DNA from: Streptomyces sp. NBC_00236
GTDB lineage: Bacteria > Actinomycetota > Actinomycetes > Streptomycetales > Streptomycetaceae
DNA: 64,000 nt
Assembly: GCF_036195045.1 (NCBI RefSeq)
Contig: NZ_CP108100.1
Location: 3,906,001 to 3,970,000 of the forward strand
Direction: 5' to 3'
In this document: piece by piece, positions 7,783 through 16,422 of the stretch
Position numbering within the stretch: the stretch's first letter is position 1
Layout: every line of letters starts with the position of its first letter
The notes under the pieces: generated by a model
The model's input: only the letters and a program-made list of their open reading frames with translations
The model's database searches: none
Told to the model about the DNA's origin: nothing
Translations under genes and position numbers: made by a program

Positions 7783-8180
7783 GCGAACGCATCGAGACCG
7801 TCGTCCTGGACTCGGAAGGACTGTCCGCCTGGGTCGCGCAGGACCGCAAGCTCCTCGCCATGCTGCAGGTCTTCCACGACATGGGAGCCGACCTGGTGAT
7901 CGGGGCCAACACCATCGTGGAAGTCACCCACTCCCGCACCAACATGCCTCGCCTCAACTGGGCCCTGTCCCGTGTCAAGGTGGAGCCCGTCACCGAGCAG
8001 GCGGCGAGAGCGGCGGCTGCGCTCCTCAAAGACGCCGGGCTGCACGGGCACAAGTACGCCATCGACGCCACGGTCGCCGAGGTCGCGCTCCGCCAGCCGA
8101 AACCCGTCGCCCTGCTGACCTCCGACAGCGATGACATGACCAAGCTCTGCGGCAGCCAAGTCCGCATCGTCCCCCTCTGA
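7779..8180 (+). CDS. PIN-domain ribonuclease toxin (VapC-like)
   Basis: 133 residues from GTG. The PIN acidic residues are in the usual order: LDSEGLSAW (first Asp), NTIVEVTH (Glu), YAIDATVAEVAL (Asp) and LLTSDSDDMTKL (Asp cluster), coordinating Mg2+ for RNA cleavage. VapC toxins cut tRNA or rRNA when free of antitoxin. It is the second gene of a coupled pair inside the tRNA-Gly island, where it may stabilise the island or act in phage defence next to the GmrSD-like gene. The RNA target is unknown. Confidence 0.85.
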   Translation: MSERIETVVLDSEGLSAWVAQDRKLLAMLQVFHDMGADLVIGANTIVEVTHSRTNMPRLNWALSRVKVEPVTEQAARAAAALLKDAGLHGHKYAIDATVAEVALRQPKPVALLTSDSDDMTKLCGSQVRIVPL

Positions 8181-8673
8181 CCAGTCGGCCCGCCCGGAGC
8201 ACGCGTCGCACTGCCAGCTCTCGTGCCCCATCCGTGCCCAGCAGAGCGGACAACAGCGGTCGGATACGGCTCCCAGAGACCTGGAGCCATCCACCCGGGG
8301 CTCCGCGAGCGGGCGGCCCGCAGCACCGGCTGAGGGCGAAACCACTCACTCAGGTGATCCACATCTGCAGATTGAGATGGGGCGCGGCTCACCCGCTTCC
8401 CCAGGCACCTCTACTTCTCTGTGGCGGTCTGCCCACCAGTGACCAGTCGGCCCGCGTCGAAGCCGCCGGCGGCCGGGCAGAGCGGACTGGAAGCGTCGAG
8501 GGGCAAGCCTGATGGGTGAGGGCAAGAAGAAGTGCACCAGCTACCACACCGGCCCTCCCGTGTCGTGGGCGTGGCGGCGTGGGCCAGGAACAACGGTGAG
8601 CCCATCTGGGACACAAATGCGGTGGGCCCGGAGTGGTCGGTGACCGCGGCGCTCGATGAGGTTCACGTGCGGT
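8181..8673. other. Gene-free island segment with one copy of a 40-bp repeat
   Basis: Short open frames on the right side (about 8512-8640) look weakly protein-like but are broken by frame changes and lack a supported start. They could be a decayed gene. The clear feature is the first copy of an imperfect 40-bp direct repeat whose core forms a GGCTCC/GGAGCC hairpin. Confidence 0.4.
8256..8295 (+). repeat. 40-bp direct repeat, copy 1
   Basis: Matches 11041-11080 at 36 of 40 positions in the same orientation. The copies bracket the membrane-protein and dehydrogenase part of the island. Confidence 0.7.
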
Positions 8674-9627
8674 TCACCCTCCCGCGAAGTAGGAGGGCTC
8701 GCGGACTCTCATGCTCCGCGCGATCGCGGTGAGCACGGCCGGGCTCACCGGCGGCGAGGTGGCCTGGATGTCCGCCACCGTGTCGTCCACGCGGACGTAG
8801 TAGGAGACGTACTGGGAATCCCCTGAACGCCACACCCCCGGCGCGACGGCGGTGCAGGCGGGGGCCGGGACTGGGTAGGTCGAGTTGATCGCGGCACAAT
8901 GGGACGGCGGGGTGAACCGCGGCTGCACGTGCGCGACGCTGACCTGGATCTCGCGATTCAGCTCCGCCATGGTGGTCGCCTGCCGCCCGTCTAGGGCGAG
9001 GCGGTAGTGGAAGGTGGGGGCGGTGGTGGTCTGGGTCCCGACGCCTTCGATGTGATACCCGCTGGGGACCCGCGGTCCGAGCAGTGGGACCGGGCTCGCC
9101 GACAGGGCGCTCTCCTGCCGGCTTTCGGTGATCTGCGAGGCGGCGAAGGTGTTCATGGGCACCACCAGCGCCAGCGCCGCCGCCACCGCCATACGTGGCA
9201 GCCACGGGTGCAGCGAGGCGGTGAACCACGCAGCGAGTGCGAAGCCGGCGATCGGCAGTACGAACTGGACCCAGCTGACATGGCCCAGGAACCAGGAGAC
9301 GCTGTTGACCACTGTCAGGTACCGCAGCAAGTACCAGCTCAGCCCGGTGCCGACCAGAGCGGTGAGCCACGCAGGGCGCACCCCGGCCACCCGCAGCGAC
9401 GCCCACCCGCCGAAGAACAGAACGAACGGGATGGCATCGCGCCACAGCACGCCTACCCCGAGGCAGCCCCAGCCGGGGGCATCCCGGCAGGCGGAGGAGG
9501 AGACGAGTAGCCACTTTGCGAGGAACAGCGCGACCACGAGGCCCAGCCCCACTCCGGCCGCGCGCAGCGTACGCCTGGCCGCTCGCCGAGGTTCTGACGG
9601 CGGCTCACCCGTCTTCGTACTGGTCAT
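8674..9627 (-). CDS. Multi-pass membrane protein with an extracytoplasmic C-terminal domain, unknown function
   Basis: 317 residues starting MTSTKTGEPPSEPRR; GGGGG lies seven bases upstream of the ATG. A basic N-terminus (to about 20) is followed by about five hydrophobic helices (about 22-45, 60-75, 85-100, 110-130, 140-160). The soluble part of about 150 residues has several cysteines (SHCAAINSTYPVPAPACTA) and ends MRVREPSYFAGG. No known family is recognised. It is alone on its strand in the island, between the toxin pair and the dehydrogenase. The topology suggests the C-terminal domain faces outside, possibly disulfide-bonded. Confidence 0.68.
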   Translation of the reverse strand: MTSTKTGEPPSEPRRAARRTLRAAGVGLGLVVALFLAKWLLVSSSACRDAPGWGCLGVGVLWRDAIPFVLFFGGWASLRVAGVRPAWLTALVGTGLSWYLLRYLTVVNSVSWFLGHVSWVQFVLPIAGFALAAWFTASLHPWLPRMAVAAALALVVPMNTFAASQITESRQESALSASPVPLLGPRVPSGYHIEGVGTQTTTAPTFHYRLALDGRQATTMAELNREIQVSVAHVQPRFTPPSHCAAINSTYPVPAPACTAVAPGVWRSGDSQYVSYYVRVDDTVADIQATSPPVSPAVLTAIARSMRVREPSYFAGG

Positions 9628-10113
9628 TCCGCACCCCCGGGGCCAGCCTCCGCAACGAGGGTACTCTGCCTCAACTCCCGCACCTATCAGGGTTGCTGGG
9701 GGAGATAGCCGCCCAGAACTGCGCATGGATGGACTGCTGCGGCACTGTGGCCACCCAGGTACTCGGGGCCTCGCCCACCACGGCCAGGGAGGGACACATG
9801 TCCACATCTGCCACGCAGTCGGCGAACAGCCGGAGCTCCTTGGTCCCTGCATCTCCCGCCAGGGGTCAGGGGTGTCGTTCCCACGATTCCCACCCTCCTG
9901 CTTCACCCGGGCTGCCGCACCCGGCCCGGTCCGGCCCGGTACGGCCCGGTACGGCAGCCCAGGGCTGCTGGGCGGGCAGGGTGGCCAGCCTGGGCTCCGC
10001 CATCCGGGTGAGGGTCCTGCAGCACCTGCCTGTTGACGCCGAAGACCGGCGGTCGTACCGTCGCCAGTCAGAGATGTGACCATCGTTCATAAACGAGGAC
10101 ATGGGGTGGGGTC
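9628..10113. other. Island intergenic segment with a short tandem repeat and a possible gene remnant
   Basis: The minus strand holds a 65-codon open frame (9671-9865) reading TKELRLFADCVADVDMC and AQFWAAISPSNPDRCGS. It looks protein-like but has no clear start, so a decayed gene is possible. At 9921-9950 a 10-bp unit (A/C)CGGCCCGGT is repeated three times. Confidence 0.4.
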
Positions 10114-10863
10114 ATGGGGCAGCGCAAGGTCGTGGTGTCGGGTGGCGGTACGGGGATCGGGCGGGCGGTGGCCGAGGTCTTCGCGGCGGACGGCGACCAC
10201 GTCGTCCTCATCGGGCGGCGCGAGGAGCCCCTGGAGAAGGCCGCCGGAGAGCTCGACGCCGCGCATGGTGCGGGAACGGCCTCCTGGGTAGCCGCTGATC
10301 TGAGCGATCCCGGCCAGGCCCGCAGAGCCGTGGAGTTCTGCACCGCGGGCGGCGCGCAGGTCGACGTGATCGTCGCCAACGCCGGCGGCAACGTCGCACC
10401 GTCCCACGACGGCACCCTCGAAGGCGTCGCGGACAGCTTCCGCCGCAACTTCGAGGCCAACGTGCTCACCGCCGTGCTGCTCACCGAAGGATTGCTGCCC
10501 CACCTCACCCGGCCCGGTGGGCGGATCATCCAGATGTCGTCTGTCGCCGCGCTGCGCGGCCCCGGTTCGTACGGCGGCTCCAAGGCCACCGTCAACGCCT
10601 ACACCGTCGACCTGGCGCAGAAGCTCGGCCCGCAGGGCATCACCGTGAACGCGGTCGCTCCAGGCTTTGTCGCCGACACCGAGTTCTTCGGCGACCGGGC
10701 CACGCCCGAGTTCGTCGCCGCCCGGACCAAGCAGTCACTGACGGGCCAGGCGGGCCGCCCCTCGGACATCGCCGCCGCGGTGCACTACGTGGCGTCACCT
10801 GAAGCGGCGTACATGACGGCGCAGATCATGCATGTGAACGGGGGCGCGACACTGGGGCGGTGA
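10114..10863 (+). CDS. Short-chain dehydrogenase/reductase
   Basis: 249 residues. The classical SDR marks are present: the N-terminal cofactor motif SGGGTGIG (residues 9-16), NAGG near 89-92, the catalytic Ser in QMSSVAAL, and SYGGSK with Tyr and Lys in the Y-x-x-x-K pattern. The C-terminal GRPSDIAAAVHYVASPEAAYMT is typical of FabG-like enzymes. An Arg-rich stretch after the first strand (IGRREEP) favours NADP(H). The substrate is unknown. It is the last gene of the island before the right attachment copy, transcribed toward it. Confidence 0.9.
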   Translation: MGQRKVVVSGGGTGIGRAVAEVFAADGDHVVLIGRREEPLEKAAGELDAAHGAGTASWVAADLSDPGQARRAVEFCTAGGAQVDVIVANAGGNVAPSHDGTLEGVADSFRRNFEANVLTAVLLTEGLLPHLTRPGGRIIQMSSVAALRGPGSYGGSKATVNAYTVDLAQKLGPQGITVNAVAPGFVADTEFFGDRATPEFVAARTKQSLTGQAGRPSDIAAAVHYVASPEAAYMTAQIMHVNGGATLGR

Positions 10864-11134
10864 CGGCTCGTCACGGATGCGCAGCCGCTCCGCACGCGAC
10901 CAGCCAGACTCCACACTCGTTGCGCCGGGACCGATGCGAGGCGGCCTGATCCACCCTCCACATCGAGGAGCACGAGCCATGCCCGCCCACGCACCCCAAT
11001 TCGATGGGTACGAGGGGGAACCCCTGCGGTTGCCGCCCATGCGGTCAGATACGACCCCCAGAGACCGGGAGCCATCCACCTGCCCAATCCGAAATCTCAG
11101 GTCAGAGCCCCTCAAACAGCGTAAGAACCGTTGA
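10864..11134. other. Right end of the island, no gene
   Basis: No supported coding sequence. The only structure is the second copy of the 40-bp repeat, ending 54 bases before the attachment core. Confidence 0.5.
11041..11080 (+). repeat. 40-bp direct repeat, copy 2
   Basis: Four mismatches against 8256-8295. One of them breaks the outer GGCTCC arm, so the hairpin of copy 1 is weaker here. Confidence 0.7.
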
Positions 11135-11179
11135 TTCCCAAGCTCAGAGCGCGAGTTCGATTCTCGTCACCCGCTCCAC
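11135..11179 (+). repeat. Right attachment-site copy (45 bp, tRNA-Gly 3' half)
   Basis: Exact duplicate of 4762-4806. Only the 3' half of the tRNA is present, so no functional tRNA is made here. It is followed by a terminator-like hairpin, as expected for the original chromosomal sequence downstream of the tRNA. Confidence 0.9.
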
Positions 11180-11192
11180 AGCACGACTCCTC

Positions 11193-11220
11193 GAAGCCCC
11201 AGGCCAACAGCCGGGGCTTC
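11193..11220 (+). terminator. Ancestral tRNA-Gly terminator, displaced by the island
   Basis: GAAGCCCC pairs with GGGGCTTC around a 12-base loop and is followed by CTTGTTG. It resembles the hairpin directly after the tRNA at 4810-4836. Confidence 0.6.
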
Positions 11221-11408
11221 CTTGTTGTCCGGGCGAAGGCAGCAAAACCCGGCGAGTTCCGCCGCTCCCCGGGGCGAGTCCGGTACGGAAGAGATGAAAG
11301 GAACCGCAGTCGAGCCGAGCATCAAGCAAACAGGCCACGGCCGAACGCAATCGACGAGTAGATCTGGGCACTCCGCTCCGGCCACCCGCCCTCGTTGCGT
11401 ACCACCGC

Positions 11409-11795
11409 TCATCGGGTCGGCATGCCTCCAAGGGGGCTGTTGACCACGATCGACGCAGAGCCTTCAAGGAGGTAGGGATGCTCGGGGAAGTAGTCAACGT
11501 GAAGGTGACCACCATCCTCGGCGGCAGCCATAGCCCTCAGATTGTCTGCCAAGATGGCCCTGCCACCCGGATCGCCACAAATCACCAAGATGTGTCGCGA
11601 CACGTCGACTTCGATCCGCACCCCGGACCTGGAAGACCTCCTGGCTTCGATCCCGGCCAAGACGCCTGTGGCTGCCGATGAGGTGGATCCCATGAACCCG
11701 TCACCCCTGGCCACCGCGTTTGCCACAGCAGCCAGTTCCTCCGCTGACGCGGTGAGCTCCACTTCGCCGAGGACGGGATCCAAAACGAGTCGCAC
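11409..11795 (-). CDS. Imm32-like hypothetical protein
   Basis: About 128 residues. The GTG chosen (VRLVLDPVLGEVEL) has AAGGAG eight bases upstream; an in-frame GTG three codons earlier overlaps that site. The sequence resembles small actinomycete proteins annotated Imm32: a VRLVLDP start, a central RIEVDVSRHILVICGDP strand pair, ILADNLRAMA, and the C-terminal HLHVDYFPEHPYL. Imm32 proteins were named as putative immunity proteins for polymorphic toxins. Most Streptomyces copies, like this one, have no adjacent toxin, so the immunity role is doubtful. Confidence 0.65.
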   Translation of the reverse strand: MRLVLDPVLGEVELTASAEELAAVANAVARGDGFMGSTSSAATGVLAGIEARRSSRSGVRIEVDVSRHILVICGDPGGRAILADNLRAMAAAEDGGHLHVDYFPEHPYLLEGSASIVVNSPLGGMPTR

Positions 11796-11982
11796 AGGCG
11801 GCACTCCTTCATGGTCGAACTTCCATCATGCCGCTGGAGGCCCCGGTCAATGACCGGGGCCTTCGACGTACGGGCGAGGGCACGGCAATCGTCGGGGCAC
11901 CGGCCATTCGGCGCCCGCCGTCCTCCGCCTGCCGCTCGCGCCGCACCGCGTCGGCTCGGGCAACTGGAGCAGCAGGACCGGA

Positions 11983-12378
11983 TCAGGCGACAGCGGTTCC
12001 TTCGAGTTCGACCATCTGACCGGGTATCGCGAGTCGGGTGACCCCCAGCATCGTGGTCGTCGGAGCAACACCCGCAGCACCCAGCCGTCCGGCAAGGGTG
12101 CCGTAGTGCGGAAACAGCGCGTCCACGTCGGTGGTGTAGACGTTGAGGCGGACGAGGTTCGCCAGCGACATGCCGGCCTCGGCGAGGACGGCTTCCAGGT
12201 TGTCCACCGCGAGCCGGAGTTGCGCGGCGATGTCCCCGTCGTGCTCGGGCCTGCCCTCCTTGCTCATCGCGGTCTGTCCCGAGATGTACAGGGTCCGGGT
12301 CTCCCCGGAGACGACCTCGCCCTGGTTGAATCCCATCTCCAGCGACCAGGCCACCGGGTTGACTGCTGTTCGTTCCAT
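11983..12378 (-). CDS. RidA/YjgF-family enamine/imine deaminase
   Basis: 131 residues starting MERTAVNPVAWSLEMGF, with GGAG upstream of the ATG. RidA features are TLYISGQTAMSKEG, DIAAQLRLAVDNLEAVLAEAG, LVRLNVYTTDVD and a C-terminal LAIPGQMVELEGTAVA. The usual reactive-site Arg in the strand after NLVRL is present. RidA proteins hydrolyse reactive 2-aminoacrylate and related imines. It is divergent from the WYL regulator, with a shared promoter region containing a dyad. Confidence 0.85.
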   Translation of the reverse strand: MERTAVNPVAWSLEMGFNQGEVVSGETRTLYISGQTAMSKEGRPEHDGDIAAQLRLAVDNLEAVLAEAGMSLANLVRLNVYTTDVDALFPHYGTLAGRLGAAGVAPTTTMLGVTRLAIPGQMVELEGTAVA

Positions 12379-12465
12379 TGCCGCTCCATCCGTTGTCTCT
12401 GCGTGCGCCGGCGACCGGGAAGCCGCCGTCCGAACGCCCTTGAAGCAAGCCTCTCGAGAAAACAC

Positions 12466-12478
12466 GACACCTTGTGTC
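12466..12478. promoter_or_regulatory. Inverted repeat between RidA and the WYL regulator
   Basis: GACAC-CTT-GTGTC, a perfect 5-bp dyad 23 bases before the regulator ATG. It is a plausible operator for the divergent DeoR/WYL regulator acting on both genes. Confidence 0.5.
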
Positions 12479-12500
12479 ATGTTTTTTGTAGAGTGAAACC

Positions 12501-13472
12501 ATGCGCGCGGATCGGCTGGTCTCACTGGTGCTGTTGCTGCGACAGCGGGGCCGGATGACTGCGGACGAGCTGGCCGGCGAGCTGGAGGTCTCCGCCCGCA
12601 CGGTGCTGCGTGACATCGAGGCGCTGTCCACAGCGGGAGTCCCTGTGTACGCCGACCGTGGCCGGCATGGCGGCTTCTCCCTGCTACCCGGTTTCCGCAC
12701 CGAACTGACCGGGCTGAACCATGACGAAGCCCTCGCGCTGTTCACCGCCGGATCGAGGCATGGCCGGAAGGTCTTCGGTCTCAGCGCCCCGCTCGCCTCC
12801 GCGATGCGCAAGGTCGTCGACGCGCTGCCCGAGGGGCATCGAGCCGCCCTGGACGACGCCGCCAAGCGGTTCCTCGTCGAGCCCCAAACCGATATGCTCT
12901 CCCGCCGACTCGTGGCCGAGGACGTGGTGGGCGCCGTGATGAGCGAAGTCCGTGGCGCCGTGCTCACGGGGCGCAGACTGCGTTTTCACTACGCCGCACC
13001 GGACAGGCAACCTCGTTGGCACACCGTCGACCCGATCGGCATGGTCACCGTCCGCGACCGAACCTATCTGCTGGCCACCAAGTCCGGGGAGGACCGCACC
13101 TACCGACTGTCGCGGATGCTGGCAGCCGAAGAGCTCCCCGAACCCGCTCAGCGCCCGGCGCAGGTCGATCTCGATCGCATCTGGGCCGAGCGCAGCGCAC
13201 GCTTCCTCTCCGAGGCCCACATCTCTGTGACGGTCCGGGTCAAGCCCTCGCGGCGAGAAGAACTACTGAACGCCGCTCGGGCTGTCCGCGCCGAGGAACC
13301 GGACGGCGAGGACTGGGTTCGCCTGGACGTGACCTTCGAGGACCTGCGGCACGCGGTCTGGGCGGTATGGCAGCTCGACACCGACGCTCAAGTCCTCGCC
13401 CCCGACGCGCTGCGCACGGCCTTGCGCGACCGCATCGCCACCCTCGCCGCTCGATACGACGATCCGGACTGA
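12501..13472 (+). CDS. HTH_11/WYL-domain (YafY-like) transcriptional regulator
   Basis: 323 residues. The N-terminal helix-turn-helix (1-60) reads RGRMTADELAGELEVSARTVLRDIEAL. The WYL domain (about 135-215) has RRLRFHYAA and TVDPIGMVTVRDRTYLLATK followed by YRLSRM, and a WCX C-terminal extension of about 90 residues follows. WYL domains sense ligands such as nucleic acids or small molecules. It is divergent from RidA, so local control of that gene is the simplest reading. Confidence 0.9.
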   Translation: MRADRLVSLVLLLRQRGRMTADELAGELEVSARTVLRDIEALSTAGVPVYADRGRHGGFSLLPGFRTELTGLNHDEALALFTAGSRHGRKVFGLSAPLASAMRKVVDALPEGHRAALDDAAKRFLVEPQTDMLSRRLVAEDVVGAVMSEVRGAVLTGRRLRFHYAAPDRQPRWHTVDPIGMVTVRDRTYLLATKSGEDRTYRLSRMLAAEELPEPAQRPAQVDLDRIWAERSARFLSEAHISVTVRVKPSRREELLNAARAVRAEEPDGEDWVRLDVTFEDLRHAVWAVWQLDTDAQVLAPDALRTALRDRIATLAARYDDPD

Positions 13473-13517
13473 GAGGGCCCCTCTCCCCCGGCCCACCGGT
13501 TCTCCGCGTGGGATCGC

Positions 13518-13802
13518 CTACGCGTCATGCGCGGCAGCGGACTTCGGCAATGCGGGCATCACGAGTGCGGTGATGACGTAGAGACCCGCCGAGATGAGCA
13601 GGACAGCGCCCAGCGCACGGCTGTCGTCGATCAGGGTCGGTGGCCCGGTGGTCGATCCGGCAGCACGGGTGAAGAAGACGGTACCGAGGACGGCCATGCC
13701 GACTGCTCCGCCGATCTGGTTGACGGTGGAGAGCACGCCTCCTGCTGCTCCTGCGTTGCGGTCGGGTATCCCCGCGAGGACGACGCTGACCAGGAAGCCA
13801 TC
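13518..13802 (-). pseudogene. C-terminal fragment of an MFS drug-efflux transporter (DHA2 type)
   Basis: Only the last two helices of a 14-helix EmrB/QacA-type transporter remain. GIPDRNAGAAGGVLSTVNQI (the conserved region before helix 13) is followed by GGAVGMAVLGTVFFTRAAG and LGAVLLISAGLYVITALVMP. The other 400 or so residues are absent and no start codon with a ribosome site precedes the fragment. The truncation lies against the terminator of the next gene, so a deletion removed the rest. Confidence 0.75.
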
Positions 13803-13872
13803 GAGGCGGGAGACCCCGTACCCGCCCAGGTCGAAGTCCTGCCGCCGGTCGAACCGCACGTCGCCCGGCGTG

Positions 13873-13906
13873 GGGAGGGGACCGAAGAACCCTTCGGTCC
13901 CCTCCC
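13873..13906. terminator. Terminator of the PA14/FnIII gene
   Basis: Perfect 15-bp stem GGGAGGGGACCGAAG / CTTCGGTCCCCTCCC with loop AACC, nine bases past the stop of the leftward gene. Confidence 0.75.
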
Positions 13907-13914
13907 GCCTCCGG

Positions 13915-16317
13915 TCAGAGCCAGGAGTCCCAGATGCCGTACGCCGTCGATCGGGTCACGGCCTCGACGCCCGAGGCGTCGAGCCGTACGACGCGGTAGT
14001 AGTACAGGCCGAGCCGGTCCTCGTGCACCGTGGTGTCCATGGAGAACGCGGCGCCACCCGTCGCGCCCTCCGCCAGGGCGACGTAGGTGGCGGTGACGGG
14101 GTCCCAGCGCTCCACGCGGTAGCTCGTGAACCGGGAACAGTCCCCGAGTCCGGAGCTTTCGGAGCAGCCGACGTACAGATCCGGGTACTGGCCCTCGCGG
14201 ACCTCGGTCTCCGTCCAGCCCGGCGGCCGGGTGTCGGGCAGGGTGACCGAGACCTCGGCGGGGTGGAGTGCGCCGAGTGGATCGTCGCGGTGATCGTCGA
14301 TCGCCGCCACCTTGTAGACGTGGGTGGCGCCGTCCGGCACGGTCGGGCAGAGGATCTCGGTCCTGGTCAGGGAGCTGCCGGTCCAGCAGTTGTCCTTCCA
14401 GACCGTCTCGCCGCTGTCCGGGTCGGTGACGCCCTGCCACGCGCGGTAGCCGGAGACATCGGTGTCGGCGGGCGGCGTCCAGGTCAGCCGGACGCCGAGC
14501 GGGACTCGTTCCGCGGTCAGGTCCTGGACCGCGGCGGGACGCTGGGTGTCCGGGGTGGTCTCCGTGGCGGGCGGGCCGGGCTGCGACACATGTCCGTACC
14601 GGTCGGTCGTCACGACTCGGTACTCGTACGTCGTCTCCGACTTGCCCTGCACGTCCCAGCAGGTGCCGTTGACCTGTTTGCGGGCGGACAGAGGAGCATC
14701 GTCGTCCGCCCAGGTCCAGTACGTGTCCGGGTCATCAAGCGGCAGGTCCACCGAGCGGTTCGGCTTGCACTGGTCCACGATGTCGGTCTCGCCGGTCGTG
14801 GTGTCGGTCCGGATGATCCTGTACGTGGGAAGAGGCCGCTCGTCGACGGTCCACGGGTCGACGCTGCTCCACGCGACCATCACACCCTCGTCGAACACGC
14901 TGGCAGTGGTCTTGAACGCGGGGATCGCCTCCGGACGGTCGGCCAACTCCAGAGCGATCTCCACCGGCGCGGCAGGGTTGCCCTTGGCGTCCAGCGAGCG
15001 CACCGCGTACCGGTAGCTGTCGGCGACGGCGGCCGACTGGCGCGGCACCACGTCGGTCCGGGTGCCGGGGCTCCCCTCGGGAAGAGCGTCGGCGTAGCCG
15101 CCGGTCGCCGGGTCGTACTGGAGGACCTGGTACGAGGCGGCCCCGGTGACGGGCGACCACACCAGATGCGGAACGCCCGACCGGTACTCGGCGCGGAGCC
15201 CCGTGACGGCGGCGGGCGGGGTCAGGTCGGGGGTGGTGAACGTCATGGCGGCCGAGTACGCCGACCAGTTCCCGGCGGCGTCCCGGGCCCGCCCCCGGTA
15301 GGTGACCTTGCTGCCGTCGGCCCGGTAGCCGGTGTCGCAGATCGCGCCCTTGGTGCCGGAGTAGACGGTGCTCCAGAGCTTCGTGGTCGCGTCGAGCCGC
15401 TGCATCTCGTACCGGGCGATGTCGGCGGCGTTCTTCGCGGTGGTGACCAGCTCCGGCGCCGCGTAGGGCTGGTCGGCCGGGCAGGCATCCCATTCGAGGA
15501 AGGGCGCGGCGGGCGGCGTCCTGTCGACGGTGGTGACGAGCTTGTCGGAGCTGCCGCCGGATACGTTGCCCGCCTTGTCGACGGCCCGCACCTCGTAGTA
15601 GTAGGCCGCGCCGGTCCTGGGCAGCGCGCTGTCGGTGTACGACGTGGCGGTGGTCGTCGCGAGCTGCTTGCTCCCGTACGCCGCGCCCTTCAGCCGCCGG
15701 TAGACCCGGTAGTTCGCCAGGTCCATCTCCTTGCTCCTGGTCCAGGTGAGCCTGGCCGCGCCGGTGGTGGAGTTGTACGAGACGGCCGCGCCCGCCGGGA
15801 TGAGGGGCCTGACCTTGTCGTAGGCGGCGGAGGTGCGCGGCGTATAGGCGAACCTGACGTTCGCGGACCCCGTCCAGTTGACGAAGTCGACGCGGAGCGT
15901 GTGCCTGCCCGCGGGGATCGTCACGTTGACCGTCTTCTTGACGGTGGCGGAGACGTTCTTCCACACGTCGATCTTGCGGACGCCGTCGAGGTAGACCCGC
16001 GTGCCGTCCTGGGCGGAGGCCGTGAACGTGAAGGGGCCGCCGGAACCGAAGTCGCGCGTCACCGCCCAGCGCACGCCGAAGTTGTTCGACGGGAGGCCGG
16101 AGGCGGGTGCGCCCGAGCCCCAGTTCTGGTCGATCGCGGAATCGCAGTCCGTCTTCTTCGGCGTGCCCGAGAACGTCGTGTTCGCGAAGAACTGCCGCTT
16201 GAAGACGGGGGAAGTGCAGCTCACCGCCGCGGAGGCGGGTACGGCGGTGGCGTACAGCACTCCGCCTGCCGTGGCCAGAACCAAGGCGGTGGCGGTCGTG
16301 CGTCTGGCTGGGTTCAT
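13915..16317 (-). CDS. Secreted PA14-domain protein with fibronectin type III repeats
   Basis: 800 residues from ATG (MNPARRTTATALV), with AAGGA five bases upstream. The signal peptide ends near PASAAVSC (about 31). A PA14 domain occupies about 35-165 (FKRQFFANTTF, AIDQNWGSGAP, FTASAQDGTRVYLDG). About six FnIII-like modules follow, each with tyrosine-rich YYYEVRAVDKAGN-type strands and Pro-rich linkers. PA14 often binds carbohydrate; the FnIII repeats act as spacers. No catalytic domain is visible. It lies downstream of the sugar dehydrogenase and LPMO genes on the same strand, so a role in polysaccharide binding or cell-surface adhesion is likely but inferred. Confidence 0.82.
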   Translation of the reverse strand: MNPARRTTATALVLATAGGVLYATAVPASAAVSCTSPVFKRQFFANTTFSGTPKKTDCDSAIDQNWGSGAPASGLPSNNFGVRWAVTRDFGSGGPFTFTASAQDGTRVYLDGVRKIDVWKNVSATVKKTVNVTIPAGRHTLRVDFVNWTGSANVRFAYTPRTSAAYDKVRPLIPAGAAVSYNSTTGAARLTWTRSKEMDLANYRVYRRLKGAAYGSKQLATTTATSYTDSALPRTGAAYYYEVRAVDKAGNVSGGSSDKLVTTVDRTPPAAPFLEWDACPADQPYAAPELVTTAKNAADIARYEMQRLDATTKLWSTVYSGTKGAICDTGYRADGSKVTYRGRARDAAGNWSAYSAAMTFTTPDLTPPAAVTGLRAEYRSGVPHLVWSPVTGAASYQVLQYDPATGGYADALPEGSPGTRTDVVPRQSAAVADSYRYAVRSLDAKGNPAAPVEIALELADRPEAIPAFKTTASVFDEGVMVAWSSVDPWTVDERPLPTYRIIRTDTTTGETDIVDQCKPNRSVDLPLDDPDTYWTWADDDAPLSARKQVNGTCWDVQGKSETTYEYRVVTTDRYGHVSQPGPPATETTPDTQRPAAVQDLTAERVPLGVRLTWTPPADTDVSGYRAWQGVTDPDSGETVWKDNCWTGSSLTRTEILCPTVPDGATHVYKVAAIDDHRDDPLGALHPAEVSVTLPDTRPPGWTETEVREGQYPDLYVGCSESSGLGDCSRFTSYRVERWDPVTATYVALAEGATGGAAFSMDTTVHEDRLGLYYYRVVRLDASGVEAVTRSTAYGIWDSWL

Positions 16318-16422
16318 CAAGTCCTTCAGTCCTGTTCGGCGGCCGATTTGGGTCAGACGTCGCCGAACAAGACAGACAGGAGGGCCGGTTGGTTGTACGA
16401 GCCTCAGCCGCGACAGCTGATC

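Larger units (their letters stand above)
4807..11179. mobile_element. Genomic island integrated in tRNA-Gly(CCC)
   Basis: A segment of about 6.4 kb bounded by perfect 45-bp direct repeats of the tRNA 3' half. An integrase remnant is pressed against the tRNA, as expected for such elements. The cargo is a GmrSD-like nuclease, an antitoxin/PIN-toxin pair, a membrane protein and a short-chain dehydrogenase. Much of the island, especially the nuclease gene, is visibly less G+C-rich than the core genes. No replication, excisionase or transfer gene is visible, so the island is probably immobile on its own or mobilised by a relative such as the conjugative element at the left of the window. Confidence 0.85.

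Noticed and set aside
8512..8732. Protein-coding gene in the island between the toxin and the membrane protein
   Set aside because: Protein-like stretches occur in different frames and no start with a ribosome site links them. At most it is a remnant.
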